From Erythrocercus mccallii (lineage: Eukaryota > Chordata > Aves > Passeriformes > Dicruridae): DNA of 64,000 nucleotides. Numbering within the stretch: position 1 is the first letter of the stretch; each line of letters opens with the position of its first letter. Of the stretch, positions 1 through 14,077 are shown piece by piece. The notes beneath the pieces were generated by a model, which did not search any database, was not told the DNA's origin, and saw nothing but the letters and a program-made list of their open reading frames with translations. The stretch covers positions 712,195-776,194 of the forward strand of contig VZRG01000032.1 in NCBI GenBank assembly GCA_013397435.1, given 5' to 3'. Made by a program: the position numbers and the translations under genes.

Positions 1-964
1 TGATACTGCCAAAAATTCTGTGAAGTATGGAGGCTGCATAACACAGATTATTGTTAAAATCAAGAGTTGCTCTGTGAGGTACAGAATTCCTTGCCCTTAT
101 TTTTTCACAAAAAAATCCCTCAGTTATAAATAGTTAAAATTAAGCTATGAAATTCAGAAAAACTTAAATTTCCTGCAGAGAGTCAGTTGCAGAAGAGAAT
201 TCCAACCTGGCAAACAGAAAGCCTGTTTAATGGGGAAAGACACAAAGTATTGGAAACATGCAGCCTTGAGAAAGCAGAGGACTTGATTGCAAAGACCAGT
301 TCAAGTGCCTCAGGAAAGAACTACTCAGGTTAAGGAGGATGGGGAAAAAAGACTTTGAATTGTGATGTGTTGAGAACTGACAGTAAAGGGAAAACTTCTC
401 TGAGCAGAAGCAGATCAGTAGCAGTGAAAATTTAAGATGAAATATTCAATATGTGCAAGTGAGTAGTGAGCAGTACTCTGCAAAGGACTTAATCTGCAAC
501 ATTCATATCTTAAATTCCTTTCTTCATAAGCAGTAAAAGGAAGAAAAGCAGGAAGAATTTTGATAAATCCTGCCAACTTTTATTAAGGTATCAAAAATCA
601 GCTGAATACTTTCTCTTCTGGCATCTCATTCAGAAAACATTTGACTGACTATGCATAAGATTAAAGGGCATGGATCCAGTAGAGAGCTGTGCCCAAGAAC
701 TGCGTGAATTAGATAAGCCAAATATTTTGTGCCATGTACTTTCTGTGTATTTTACTGTAAATTTTGTAAGTTTTGTAAATTCTGTAAATTTTACTAACTG
801 TTTATAACAAATGTGGAGATTTTGCCAAGGATTTGTGTTCCCTGTGAACACAACATGAACAATTTGGCTTTCCATATAAAATTTAGATATAATTGTGTCT
901 TATGAAAATAAAGCATTAGTTTAGATCAAAAGATGTCATTTACCAGTGGTAACAGCTAGTGAAA

Positions 965-1130
965 TTTGAGCTTCTTTTTCTTTTGTTGGTTTTTTGTTTT
1001 GTTTTGTTGTTTTCTTGTTTTTGTTCCTGTTGTTGGTTTGGTTTGGTTGGTATTTTTTGAAAGGAGGGTTGGGTTTGTTGGGATTTGGTTTTCAGGGTTT
1101 TTTTGAGGGGATGGGGTGAGGCAAGGTTGA
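965..1130. repeat. Low-complexity G/T-rich tract
   Basis: The + strand is made almost entirely of T and G for about 160 bases, with irregular units such as TTTTG, TTTGG and GTTGG, changing from T-dominated at the left to G-richer at the right. There is no fixed period, so it is low-complexity sequence rather than a clean microsatellite. Similar but shorter T/G-rich patches occur near 18070-18125 and 22100-22180. The 62-codon Lys/Gln/Asn/Thr-rich antisense open frame over it is a composition artefact. Confidence 0.75.
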
Positions 1131-4100
1131 TTTTCTTTTTTCATGTTTAGTTACTGTTAGGAGACCTGGAAAAACTGTGCTCAAGTTAAACCCAAAATTT
1201 TCACTGATTAAAATAGATTTCATTGGAACTTTCTTCCTGACATGTGAAATGACAACTTGTGAATTATGTTTCACATTGCTAACTCAATGGAAGCTCACCA
1301 ATATTAGAGTAGGATTTGTGTGTACTCTGTCAAGACAGATGCTTTTCTAAAGATCACATCCATCAGGCATAAAGTTGTTCCTGAGTTTGGATGGTTCATG
1401 TTATGTGGTAGTTACATTTTGTCCTCTGCACATATAAAAAGTAAAATTGTCACACAGCAGTTCAATTTGGACCCACGAGCTCCTACCGATACTGGTACTT
1501 ATTCTACAGCATATGAGTTTTCCTAGTTTACTAATTTGCAGATTAAGTGAAAGGGTACAACGTGCACATCTTGTAAGAAAACTAAATGTGCAATGACACA
1601 TTCCCAAATAAGGCTTAAGTGTAGCTGAAATTAAATTGTCACTATAGAAATGTGTTTGACTGCATATCTCTACTTTGGAAGTGAGATATATCGTACTAAT
1701 GGTAAAACGTGCAAATAAGTAATGTTTTAGTAGCAATGGTATGCCACTGTTTACTCTCTGTGTAGATTTCCAGCATCCTGATTTACACAAAAAATCACCC
1801 ATGTTTTAAAACAATTAACAAAGGAAAACCAGAAAAAGAAAACAAAGCAATGGTAGTAGAAATAAATGTACAAACCTGTAAAACATACATATAGAATGAT
1901 TAATGCCATCTGTACAAAAAAAAGAAACTAGATAACTTGTGAAAGTGAGATGAAAAAAGGAAAAAAAAATTGTCATCTTTGTTCTAGAAAGAGAGGTAAC
2001 ACCATTCCTCTGCCCAAAGTAGCCTGCCACCTTTACCAGATTTTCTGTAGTGATTCTTTTAAATATATTTTCTGCTTGCTCTCTTCCATAAATATTAAGA
2101 AATAAAAAACATATCAGTGGCATTATAGAGTTGTTGTCAATCTAGCAATAATATATAAATGACAGAAAAAAGTTTTTACAAAATATCTTTTCTACCTAAA
2201 AAGTAGCTATATGATCTGAGCATTATAAATGCTTAATTAAATATACTGGACAAAAGGTTATTTTTGTTATTGTGATTTTTGAAGAAGCAATAGCCCATGT
2301 GCAATGAAATATCTTCTCTTTCTAAACAGAGAAGGAAAGATGGAATAGGAAACAGGACAAGAAGATGGAACTCACTTTGAATTAAGGCATATATTTACTT
2401 ATGTAGTCAATGAAATGAAGAAGGTAATTCAGAGCACCTAACTTAGCCCTCTTGCATGAAAGCCTGTTAGCCTCTGCCATAGGATTCCATCCTCAGAGCC
2501 AACCCCTTCCACCTCTGCAATCTGGAAATGTGCTGAGAGAGCAGCCAGTGCCAAGCATGCAAAGATTTCCTCTCTTGTGCTTAAGTGTATGTATGATTTC
2601 CATTTGCCAGAGGTGTAAATACAATTTTCTCTTGAGGTTGGATGGAAGGCCTGGAAGCAGCCTAGGTCCCTAGGCACAGCTGGATTCTGTTTTTCTATGA
2701 GTCTGTTCAGCAAAATGGGAAATACTGTCCATGGCATTCAGCCACTTGTGCTGCAAGTCATATTTGACTGCCAAGAGGACTGTATGTGAATGTTTCATTA
2801 GGGCTGAAGACCCATCCTAACTTGGTGTTCCCAGATAACTACACCATCTTTTAAGGCAGTAACTTAAGTGTGTAGAAGTTTGAACTCAGATTCCATGTAT
2901 GGCTGAATGGTAGCTGAGATTCTGCTTCTGTGCTATAATAATATTGGTAGGAGATAGAGATAGGCATTCCCTTTGTTAGAAAAAATTAGTAAGTGGAAAA
3001 CAAGACCTCATGTCAAAACGACTAGCCTTTTTGTCTGCTGTGAGCATCCTAAATATTGACTGAGCTCAATAGGTATCGAGGGTCCTTTGAGCCTTTGCAG
3101 ACATAAGCCCTTAGATACTTTTATAATTTGCTAAATGAGAAAACCCATCTCTGCAACTGGTAGAATATTCAGCCCTTTAGGGTTTTTCATTTGTTTGTGT
3201 TTCCAGCTTTTGCTGAATAACTGAAGCATTATATACTGTTATAAAATGAATGGATTTTGTACAGCTTTCGCTGTAAATAATGTGCATGTATTTTATGAAA
3301 TACTATTTTCCTGAGTATTTTAAAATCTACATTAAAATTTAGTTTTCATATTTAACATAAATTGAATAGTTGAGTTCTCTCTTTGTGATTCCATCTTGTG
3401 AATTCATCAGTCTTATTTCAAAAGCATTTTTAATGGCACTTGGTCCTTCTACTCTTTCTATAGTTTATGTTAAGTGAAGAATTAAAGAGACATGACTGCT
3501 TTTCTTCTATTGAGAAATGGTTGGCATTCTTCTAAATCAAATTTATAAGCCATTGTGTTCAACCTGGAAAGGCTTAAGGAATTTTCAAAAGCTGAAAGTG
3601 TGGGGTTATGCTTTCTTAAGAACCAGTGTTCTCTGCAATAGAGAATCATTTCTGGTTGAGTGGTTTTAAGTATCTTCTTGTAATAATATTTTAATTTCTC
3701 TTTACTGGCTTATTTTGAAGCTGAACATGAATGCTGAACACATTGATCTTGAATGACCTTGAATGTTAGATATTCAAGATAAGGATTTTCATACCATGTG
3801 ATTTCCTTCTCATGCCTCATCACTGAATCTGTGTACTTGCAAATGAGCAGAAAACCTGTGTCTCTCCTGTTTTCAGAAGCATCTTTCAGTCATTGTCAAA
3901 AAGGTTTTTCAGCTGTCTTAGACATGTAGGCATGTGATTTCAATTCAGGAAATGGTGATTAGGTCCTCTTACTAGAACTGATGAAAAAAGAGGTGAAATC
4001 GATCAGATTTTCTCTTTCTTTATATTTTCAGCATTAAAAAAAAAAAAAGTTAGATGTAGTTTAGGCCAAAAATTTTACAAGATTGAGAGGGAGTAGGCAA

Positions 4101-7100
4101 GCCCAAGAGTCTGAAGTGGAAATTGAAAGCTCAAGAGATTTGCAAAGTGATATTGATCATAACAATTTGTGTAAGGCTGGGAATTCATGATGACTTTGAA
4201 TGGGCATAAGCCTTCACAGCCAAGAGAATAGTTTCCCTCACTGCTGACACTGCCTGCTAACTGTCCTGGGATAGCAGAAGTGCTTATACTGCAGTTCAGA
4301 GGAATATAAGCGCTTTGATGAAGCATTTTTTGGAATTATTTCTGGCTTAATTTTCTGTTCCTTGGTAGAGGCATGTGGAAGCAGGTAAAATGGTTGGGGA
4401 CCACTTTGGTTGGATGTGACATTCTATGAGGATGTGAGTATACGTCACCTTCGTGGGTTTATTAAACAAGAAAAAGAATTGAAAGTTGAATTTCAGTGGA
4501 AAGTGTGAGTCCCATCTTGGAGGCAAAGAGACTGGCTTCAGGATCATTAATGACAGATTGGTGACAACCACTTTTAAGATTATAAACACATATTGGGCTT
4601 TTATTTTGGTCCCAGGCATCTGTACTGTATACGAAGGGAAAGCAGTCCTGTTCTGTGATGGAGATTTCAAGGGAATTTCCCCAAAAATGTAGGAAGGGGA
4701 AAGTTTTCACTTCTGATACCAACCATCATTTTAACAAAGAGCTTCCGAGTAACCAACAAGACATGGTTCTCTGATGACTGCTACTTGGGTTTGGGCACTA
4801 CCAGAGCAGTCGTCTTTCCAGTTTTACCTTTCCACTTTCACCTGCTGCAGAAGGAAAAGCATCAGTGACAAAATGGATCTCTACATAATTACATTCATCC
4901 TGTGGTACAGCTGTACTGAGTTTTCTTGTGCTAGGAGATTTGCTGGTCTTAGTTGACGTCTTACATTATTTAGTTGAGCACACTCAGATAAAATCAATAT
5001 AAGTCACATCAGTGACATTGACAGAAATCCTTAGCAGTGATGTTTTTTGAGATGTTGTCTGTTCTGTATGACTGAGTTTGTGCAAAGAGTAAGAAGTTGT
5101 ATTTAAAGTTCATCACCAAATAGAGGAGAATAGAGAGAATTTAGGGACAGAAATATGTTCTTTAAATTCCATGTTGAACTTGCATCTTTTGCAGTGCTTT
5201 AGGTGACAGAAGAGCTGAGTGTCCAATTGGAAACTGACCTACTCTGCTCTAGACAGCTTAGTGCAAAAGAGGCAACAAGCACCAGTGCAGTTCAAGAGAG
5301 GATATCCCTTAGCTCTCTTCTCCAGTATTATCACTGAGTAAAAGATGTGGGGGTGATCATAGTGGTTTTGATTTGATGACTTTCTCAATGTTATCAGTCC
5401 TGTTGATCAGACACGTCCCAAGCATTATTTTCTGTCAATAAAACATTTTACTATATCACATTGTATTCCACTGTATATCACACTCAGAATTTTCCTTCTG
5501 TAACTTTACTTGATGTAGGAAGTTGCATGATATTCTATTTTTCAAAACCTATTTTTCTGTTTGATACTGTACAAATAGGTCAGGATGCACACAATAGTAG
5601 GTCTGTTAATAAAGTCAACAAAGTCACTCTGCTGCTCTTGGTCATTTGTAGTCTTGCATTCCTCACCAGCAGACACTGAGCTCAGGAAGCTGTGCTCTAA
5701 CAGTGCCAGGAATCACAACTTCACTGCTCACTGTTGTAGTGATTGACCTATGTCAGTAGTGTACAGATGAAGCTGGGTCTGACCCTTTACCAGGTTCCTG
5801 ATTTTCTGAAATGTCTCAAAATGTTTGTGTGACTAAAAGGATTGCGTTATCCTTTGTACCAGCTACCCCTTCTTTACACTTTCAGATGAATCAAACCTTC
5901 AGGAGGCCTTTACTTGGACTCAGCAACAAAATCTGGGTTACTGCTAGCAGTGACTTGCCTTTCATATACTCATATTCATATTCATAGCACAATTGGTAAC
6001 TGAGGGTAAAAAAGCTGGTTCTTCCTTGCTTACATTTAAAAAACATGTTTCTGATCTGAACAAATTAGGATTGTTCTTATGTGTTTTCCTGTCCATGGTG
6101 AATTTTAAAACATTCTAATCATCACTGAGGACTGGCCATTGCAACTGAGTCCCCAAATCAGAAAGGACAGATACACGGTTTTGTGAGCAGATTCTCAAAG
6201 CATAAATAGTATTGATGTTAACCTTTGAAAATTTTCTTTGTTGTCTTAGTGCCTCAAAGCATATACTCAGGGTGGACATTTGAAATCTTTTCTTGTTGCC
6301 TTTTTCTTAATTTCTTGACAAAAGTCATTAAATCCTGTCATGAAAAAAAAAAATTCCCTCTATTAAGATGTACATGCACCTTACCTACTGAGATCATGTA
6401 CTCTGAACAAGAAATTATGTTCCTCAAAAATGGAATGTGACTTGCCATACTGATGGCAACTTGTGAAAGTAGCAGCTTTTGGGCTATAAAGTTTATGCAA
6501 GAGTAAAAGTAATAATCAGTTCCCTAATGGAGCCATGACAGCAGACAGAAGGATGACAAGCCATATGTCTACACTGTCTCAAGGGAAATAAATAGAACCT
6601 GCATTATTTTGTTCAAACTGAATGAAGTAAAAAAATTCATAGGTTCTCCATTTTCCCTCTGCTGCCATTTATGACCTGCAACAATGAAAACAGCTATGAG
6701 TCCAGGTGGTAGCTGAAAGCAGTTTTGTTTCAGCACCTGCCTGTGCATGCTTCCTGAATTTAATCTTTCAGGAACTTTATTTCTTTAAAAAAATAATAGA
6801 ATGTGAACATGACTATATTTTGTTTCCTAGGATTTCATGGGAGGCAAGATTTTCTTATTGCATCTTGGTGATTTAATCCATACTCTCCATTTTGTTATTC
6901 ATTCAAAAGGAGTGGTTAAAATGCTCATGGAAAAAACTGTCACCACCTTTCTGTAGCTGTCATCTGATGTGAAGAGCAGCCCATTGTGTCTTATGCCACA
7001 GACAGACATTTTTTCCACCAAAGCATGATGAAACAGCCTTATCCTCATTATGGCTAATGCCTGTCTAAGGCTTTCTACATTAAGACTAGACTTCTAGCTT

Positions 7101-10100
7101 TCCTGATATAACTTTTATCTTTTGGGTGGGTGATGAGTCGTGGGGCTACAGTTATGCTTCACCAGCTCTGAATGTTGAAAGGAACAAACATGTTTTCTTT
7201 GGGCAGACCCTAAATGGCTTTTTTCTGGCAAATACAATCCAGCCACATTTGATGATTACTTTTACTGAGTCTAAGCATAATTATGTTGTAACCTGCACTT
7301 TGGCTTGGGAGGCAGGGATCACTGTTTATGTACCCTGCAATTATATGCATTTACCACAGATATCCTATTGCTGCTTGTAACTTACCATATGATTAAATGA
7401 CCAACATTTATCATCAGAGTGAAGTGTGCATTGTATCATATATCTTCCATAATGTAGAACAACATTGTAACTTAAGTCCTCCGCTTTTTAGAAATTAATT
7501 TTTGTCTAGTTTAGTCTAAAGACATTTTCTGTTTAGTTCTTATGCCTCTTCCTCCAATAGTCGTATTTTAGCTCATCATGTGATGGTCAAATACTTACAC
7601 AAAATATTTTCAATCTCAATAATTTAGAATTTCTTTCAGATCATGTACCAATGCATACTGAATTTATGAAAGATGGCCTTTCCAGTCTTTTGCAAAAGTC
7701 TAAAAGACATGAACCATGTGTTTTCACATGTATTTTTACTGAGGCATAGAAACATAAACTCAATTTGTTGTTTCTGTTAGTATATGCTACCCAGTGCTAT
7801 AAGGCACCTGCCTGGCAGGGCAGATGTTGTTGTACAGTAAAGTGCCCCGGCAATCCATCACAGCATGTACAGCATTCCACTGATGAGTACACTTCAACCT
7901 GTTAGAACCAGCCACGAGACTAGGCAGAACTATATTCACTGAAGGGCTTTGCAGAGATTGCACACAAATCAGCTTCCTCCTGATGGCTTTTTTGGCTGAT
8001 GAGAAGCTGAACTATGAACATGCCACCCACAGCCTAGCCATGGCCTATTTCCTCACTCTGACTACATGGAAAGAGGGGTTATCATAGGTCTGAGATCTTC
8101 AGATGGAAGGATCAATTCTTTGTGCTCCTAAACCTCTGCATGCACAACTCCAAAACAAGCTCACCACTGCTTTTTCTTAAAGGAGCACCCACATTTTAAA
8201 AACTTCTTGAAATGGTCCAAAAGATTTTTTTTTTTTTTTTATGTCCATTAGTGAAATAATTTCACTCGTCCCATTAGGGTGCTTATTCAGAAAAAAAACA
8301 AAACAAAACACTATTTTAAAATAAAAACCATAAAGATGTTACTTTTACTTCAGTCTTTTTGTTCAAAGTTGAAGCTAGTATACTTCCCATAACAGAAATT
8401 TGTAATCATTTAGTTCAAACTAGTATTGAAATTTTTTTTGCCATTTATTCTTCGTGGTCAGATAATAAAACCTAGGACTTGGAACTGTGACACAGCACAG
8501 GTGCTGTTCTAATATGAAGACAAGGGAAGGATTTTCTTTAATTAAAAGAATTAATTTGAAATGAGAGTATAATTACCCAGTTTGACAGTACAGATTTTCC
8601 TGACATCATTATTGGACTTTTATTAAGTTACTTGCTTAGAGAGAAAGCTTCATCTTTTTGATCTGGGTAAATATCTTTCTATACTAACTGCACTGAGAAA
8701 GACATTTTGATCTTCCCATTCCCATCATGTATTACAAAGTTGTGTATGATCATGAAGGTAAAAACCATGAAGGTCTTTAGTACTGAAATTTTATAAACTG
8801 GAAGATCATAAAGGAATACTTTATACAGGCAATATTTCTCTTTAAGGAAGGGAAATTGGTCCATTTCCCTATCTGTTTGCAGAAGTTTTTTTGAGTGGTT
8901 TAAATTACAAATCAATACAGTGCTTTCATGTAATGTAATTTGCTTTAATGTAAACTAACGTAGCAAAAAAGAGGAAACACAGGGGAATTACTGATGATAC
9001 CAAAGCTAATGTGATTTAATTCTCAAATTCTAAACACTGAGGCTAATATATTCTAGTTTTTCCCCACCTAGATTTTTGCTTTTTCTCCTTTTAGTTCTGC
9101 TCATGTTGCCCTGAGCCAGATGTTTTCATAGATTAGCTCCACAACTGGAGAGCATAGCCCGAAATGACTGTGAGGTAACAAGTGAACAAAGGAGGCAAAG
9201 CTAAGACAAGACCAAAATTGTCTCAGCTTCAGGATATAATGTGTCTGGTACAAATCTGTTTGAATATTGTTGTCATTGCTTGCTGTCTGCTTCTCACAAA
9301 ATGTGCCTGCCACCTTCACTGCCTACAAAACATTTGTCCTCTGCACCCAGAAGTAGACCAGCAAACTGATCCTAATCAAAAAGGGGTTTGGTTTGGGGTT
9401 TATTTATTTTTGACCCAGGGCAGAGGTTCCTCATTCAAAGAATTGTTTGCCATTAATTTCACAAAGATGGGAAATAAATTGGTGAAATGTGGTGAGTGTT
9501 GTGTCCAGTCCTGGGCATCAGGCTGAAGTGACAAAAAGGGGCAGAGCTGGCTGCTTTTCCCTTACAGTGGCTGCTTTAGAGTCCTCTGGGGAGGGATGCA
9601 GAGTTGAACAAGAGAACAGGATAATATACTTATATGACATAACCTTTAATTGAGCAACACATATTAACAAGAACCTCTTTCAGAACACAAAATCATAACT
9701 TGCCTACCCTGAAGCTCAATTTGCACATGGACATTTACCAGCTTCTGTCTCACTGTTCTGAGCTGTACATTCACTGCTGAATAGTTCTGCTTGAGGCAAA
9801 CCCACGCTGCCTCACCTCTCTGAGCTCTGTGTCCAACACGAAAAATGTGCTGGGAGAACAAGGCATCAGACAGCACATAGTTGTGGCAGGATGTTGACAG
9901 TAGAGGAACACAGAGCTAAATTCACTACTGAAAAATTCCCAATAGAGTAAAAACCATATTCATTATATGCTATTTCAGTGTATATATATTCTTATGTATA
10001 TATGTGAAATGTAATTTAGTGGTGTCTGACACTTCTGATGTTGTATGTTAGCCTCTGCAGTCTTCCCAGACATGCTGTGTGCTTTTATTTTACATGAATG

Positions 10101-13100
10101 TGAATATTATATATATAGGATTAGCTTGAGTAGTTTATAAAGGATTAATAGAAGCAATACAGTAGCATTATACAATGGGTGTGGAATTAATCTCTACATA
10201 AAACCCCCAAAGTTATATTTCAAATAACATTGATTCCTCAAAGTAAAACCCAGACATTCACTAAACTTTCTGCTGCATAAATTTTAAGCAGGTTTTTTAA
10301 AATTTGAAATTTTTCTTTGTCTTCTGCAACATTGTTGCTTCAACTTCTATAGAATGAATGACAACGCAGTTTAATGGCATTCGGCATTTTTCTAAACTCT
10401 ATTATTTCCTTTTCCTTCATGATTTTTTTTGAAACATTGAAGAATAATGATTTCATCATAACCTGAAAGCCTTTTATTTTTTTTAAATTCCTGTGCATCA
10501 TGTGATTCAAGTTTCCTGTGATTTATCAGGTAAGAAATAACTTTGAAAGTTAGCTGGAACAAAGAGGAGAATAAGGACAGCAAGCAGAAAAGCTAATGGC
10601 AGCTGTTTTTATTAGACTCTGTGGCAATATAGGAGGAGAGACAAAGCAGCAAAAGTAAAAAAAGCAGTATTGATATTACAACAGTTTGGTTCAAACATGA
10701 ACCCCATTGCATTAAATGTCTACAAACAGTAAAAGACCAGCCAAAAATCATTCAAATCATTCAGTACCATCCAAATTTTTTTTTTTTATTGGTGACAAGA
10801 GCTGTTCAGGCATGAAGATATTTTGCCAACCAGTAAACAGCAGAAATGGAGTGCAAAGCACCAGAAACAGACTGCACAATTAGATTTTCCTCTAACAGCT
10901 CTGTTCAAGCCTCTTCCAAGGATTCAGCAGCGCCAAAGTTACTGCAATGACACAGCTGGTAAAATATTCATCCCAAGTGAGATAATCCTTCCGTCAACCT
11001 CTTTTCTCTGGTTCCAGTCTGTCTAGGAACTGTGTTGGTCTTTGGCTGAAGCTGAGAGGCACTTGGGACCTATTGCATGGTGGTGTCTCACCAAGTAGAT
11101 AAAGTATGTCATGCCTCTTTCCAAGAATTTTCTCTAAGGAAGTATGATCAGAGAGGAACAGATACAGACTCTAAATAACATTGTGGTTTCTTTCTGCTGA
11201 AGTTGAGAGCATTGCAGCTTAGAGTCATTAAAAGTATGTGAACAGATACTTCAGTCACAATTATAGTTGCAAGTTCCTGGCATTCCATCGTTGTCTGTAC
11301 TTAAAAGTCCTCTTGCTCCCATGTTCTATCTACCAGTAGTCTAACAGCCTCCTGACAAGGCTTGTCTTGTGGCATAGCAGAAGAAAAACATCTAGTGGAA
11401 GAGCTTCATGATACATTCTCCCCTAAATTCCTTCACTGAGCTGAATAGGATATTAATCAGGATGAATTATATTCCACTGTATCACATACTTTTCACAAAG
11501 AGGATGAATAGCAGAGAAACTACAGCAAACTGGAAAATTTACTGACATTTATGCAATGTCATACATTGCATGTTCCCAAATTTTCCAGATAGTGCTTGCT
11601 TTAAGTATTAACAAAGCAGCAGGAAAAATAATGGTGAAAAACTAATTTTCTGGCCTTTAAATATCTACATAAGATAACACAGAAGTACAGAGAAGAGTAG
11701 GAGAATTGTGGGTAACTTTTCTTTTTACCCTCATGCACAGACTCACAAGAAAGCCTTGTAAGGTTATGCAATTAAGAAAAACAGTTATGCTCATGCCTTC
11801 TGGGGTTTAGCTTTCTGATAGCCCACTTTTCTGGCCAGAAGAAGAAATAGGTTAGATATTCAATCTAGTCATGCAAAAGCAAAGCAAAAAAATATGTATA
11901 ATCTCTCTAATTCATTTTTTCCCAGAAGGCTAGGAAAAAAAATCATAAAATAGCATGAGAGATTGGTTCATTTTACACTGATCTTGAAAGCTTATTAAGG
12001 TATTTAACTTTCATGGATTGTCTGAGGGATCTGGAGTTGCTGTTATCCTTTTGTTTAATTATACTGTTATCTTCATGCAATTACAGTGATGATAACAGTC
12101 TTCTACAGACATAACAATAAATTAGCCATCTGGGGATAAATGACATTACTTAAAGCTTACTTCACTGAAATATCAAAGAAAAATTAATATGGCTATATAG
12201 GACAAGGCCTGAAAGTAAATTGCATTATCTGTTTCTAGAATTCAGCATTCCAATATATTTTAGGGGCTTAATAGCATAACACATTCTTGAATTTGCTTCA
12301 TAAAGAAATAGCTGGTGGAGAAATATCAGGAAAAGCAGAGGAAAAAGACATTTCAGCATTGTTGAAAAAGATACAGTGCAAAGTTTTGTGGGCTATGCTT
12401 TATATGCCTATGCAATACTTTTCAGCTTCACCAAATAAATACATGAGCAACACTACTCCTGATGTTTTATTTCCCCATATCTTGCCATCTTTCCATTGGA
12501 TGTAAATGTCTCTCGTGTAGTTTATTTCCAGAAATAAGAATAGATTCATCAGGTTTTTACTGTTACTGCTGAAGAGAAGAAAATGAATGTAAGATAAAAA
12601 TGTGGTATGTCAGAAACAGTGAGATGTAAAATAAGAAACATCCTGGAAGTAAAATGCAAGTCAAAATTCTCAGCAGCGTTAATCAAAACAATTGCAAAGA
12701 AATCCTACATCCCCCTACATTTCAACAAAAGAGAAAACTTACAACTCTGGATCAATCAATTATAAATTTTTGTGCTTTTTATGATAGCAAAGACATGGAT
12801 ATTTGAAGGTATAATTTCACATCAACTTATTCACTACTGCTATTGAGCATCAGCAGACACAATGGTTCTTTTTATCTCTCATTTTCTTTTTGCCAGAATA
12901 CTTTTTCCTTTTTAGAAGACAAAAGATATAGTGTGAGTAATCTGACCTGGGCAAGAGCTAACATTCACTGAGGGTAGGACTGGTACACGACGTGCTGTTT
13001 CAACTGCAACTTTCCACCTATCTTCTACTAGAAAATCACTAAACTAAAAATAAATAATTTTTTTAAAACTCTTAAGAAATTCCAGTAATTCAGGCAAATA

Positions 13101-13192
13101 ATTTTATTTTTGCATATTAAGTAAAATAGTTGATATACAAAATAAAATATGACTTATATAAAACAATCAGAATACTAAGTCAAGTTTTAGGT

Positions 13193-14077
13193 TGTATTGG
13201 GGGTTGTGGTGATGTTTAGGTGGTAGCATGACTGCCTCTATGGAAGGAGGTGAGGGGCTGGCCCTTACCAGACTGAGACAGATCCTCTGCAGGGGACAGC
13301 TGAGCCCGTGAACCGCCCTAGTGGCACCTCTAGGGGAGCTTATTTAAGAAAGGGTAAAAAATGTTGCACTTCAATGTCAGGAGTGAGGCAAAAAAGCATG
13401 AGAAAAAATACTGTGAACACCAAGGAGAGAAAAGAAAGGGCAGGAGGTCATCCCAGCACCAAAGCATCTGTAAAGGAGACCAGGCTGGAGCGGGTATTTC
13501 TTCGCAGACCATGGAAGAGCCACACTGAAGCAGATATCCAAGCTGCAGCCTGTGGAACACCCCACATTGGAGAGGTGGAAATGTCCTGGAGGAACCATGG
13601 GCTGTGGAGTTCTCACAGTGGAGCAGGTTTATCCTAAAGGACTGCAAACCATGGGAAAGGTCTATGGTGAATTAGGAAAAAAAATGAGAGGAAGAAGGAC
13701 TGACACAGATGAAGTGTTATGAACTGACCAGAAGTCACCTTCTCCATCCTCCTGCACTGCTCAGTGGGGAGGAGGAGGTAGAGTTGGGAATAAAGGAGTG
13801 ACATTAACTAAGCCTGGGAAAAAGGGAGGGGTGGAGGGAAGGTGTTTTGATCTGTCTTTCTCACTACACAAACCTATTTTATCTGGCAGTGAATTAAATT
13901 AACTTTTCCCAAGTCAGTTCATCCTTGCCCATGACAGCAATTGGCAAATATTCTCCCTGTTTATGTCTGGACACACACAATTTTTCATTTTGTTTAGTCC
14001 CCTTATCCTGTTGAGGAAGAGCTATGAGAGATCAGTTGGGTGAACAAGGGGCAGATGGCAAAAGTCAACCCACCACA
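13193..14077 (+). mobile_element. Solo LTR of an endogenous retrovirus, songbird-type
   Basis: The stretch begins TGTATTGGGG and ends CAACCCACCACA, so it has the TG...CA ends of a retroviral LTR and is about 885 bp long. Internal landmarks seen here are a TATA-like TATTTAAGAA at 13341-13350, a run of degenerate modules of about 40-50 bp (about 13500-13650) each pairing a CCATGG/CTGTGG-like core with a GGAGCAGG-like core, and an AATAAA signal at 13789-13794. The final third, with GAATTAAATTAACTTTTCCC followed by CCATGACAGCAATTGG, closely resembles an LTR family I know as abundant in songbird genomes; I think it is of ERVL type but the subfamily name is uncertain. No gag, pol or env coding and no second LTR are visible nearby, so it is a solo LTR left after recombination. 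Flanking bases give no clear target-site duplication. The 109-codon and 105-codon open frames inside it are not genes. Confidence 0.82.
13789..13794 (+). promoter_or_regulatory. LTR poly(A) signal AATAAA in gene-sense orientation
   Basis: An exact AATAAA hexamer lies in the U3/R-like part of the solo LTR, on the same strand as PLXDC2. In the parent retrovirus such a hexamer would direct polyadenylation of the viral transcript. Whether it acts on PLXDC2 pre-mRNA is unknown; intronic signals of this kind are normally suppressed by U1 binding. Confidence 0.4.

Noticed and set aside
1401..1802. 133-codon open frame on the - strand
   Set aside because: It has no recognisable domain, no splice or promoter context and ordinary intron composition. 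An open frame of this size is expected by chance in a 64-kb AT-rich window.
9440..9570. Possible additional CR1 fragment around GTGTTGTGTCCAGTCCTGGG
   Set aside because: The phrase resembles an internal CR1 segment, but the flanks do not continue the match, so a single short resemblance is not enough.
13308..13647. Overlapping open frames of 109 and 105 codons inside the LTR
   Set aside because: They lie within the LTR repeat modules on both strands. LTRs of this kind are not known to encode protein and the products resemble nothing I recognise.
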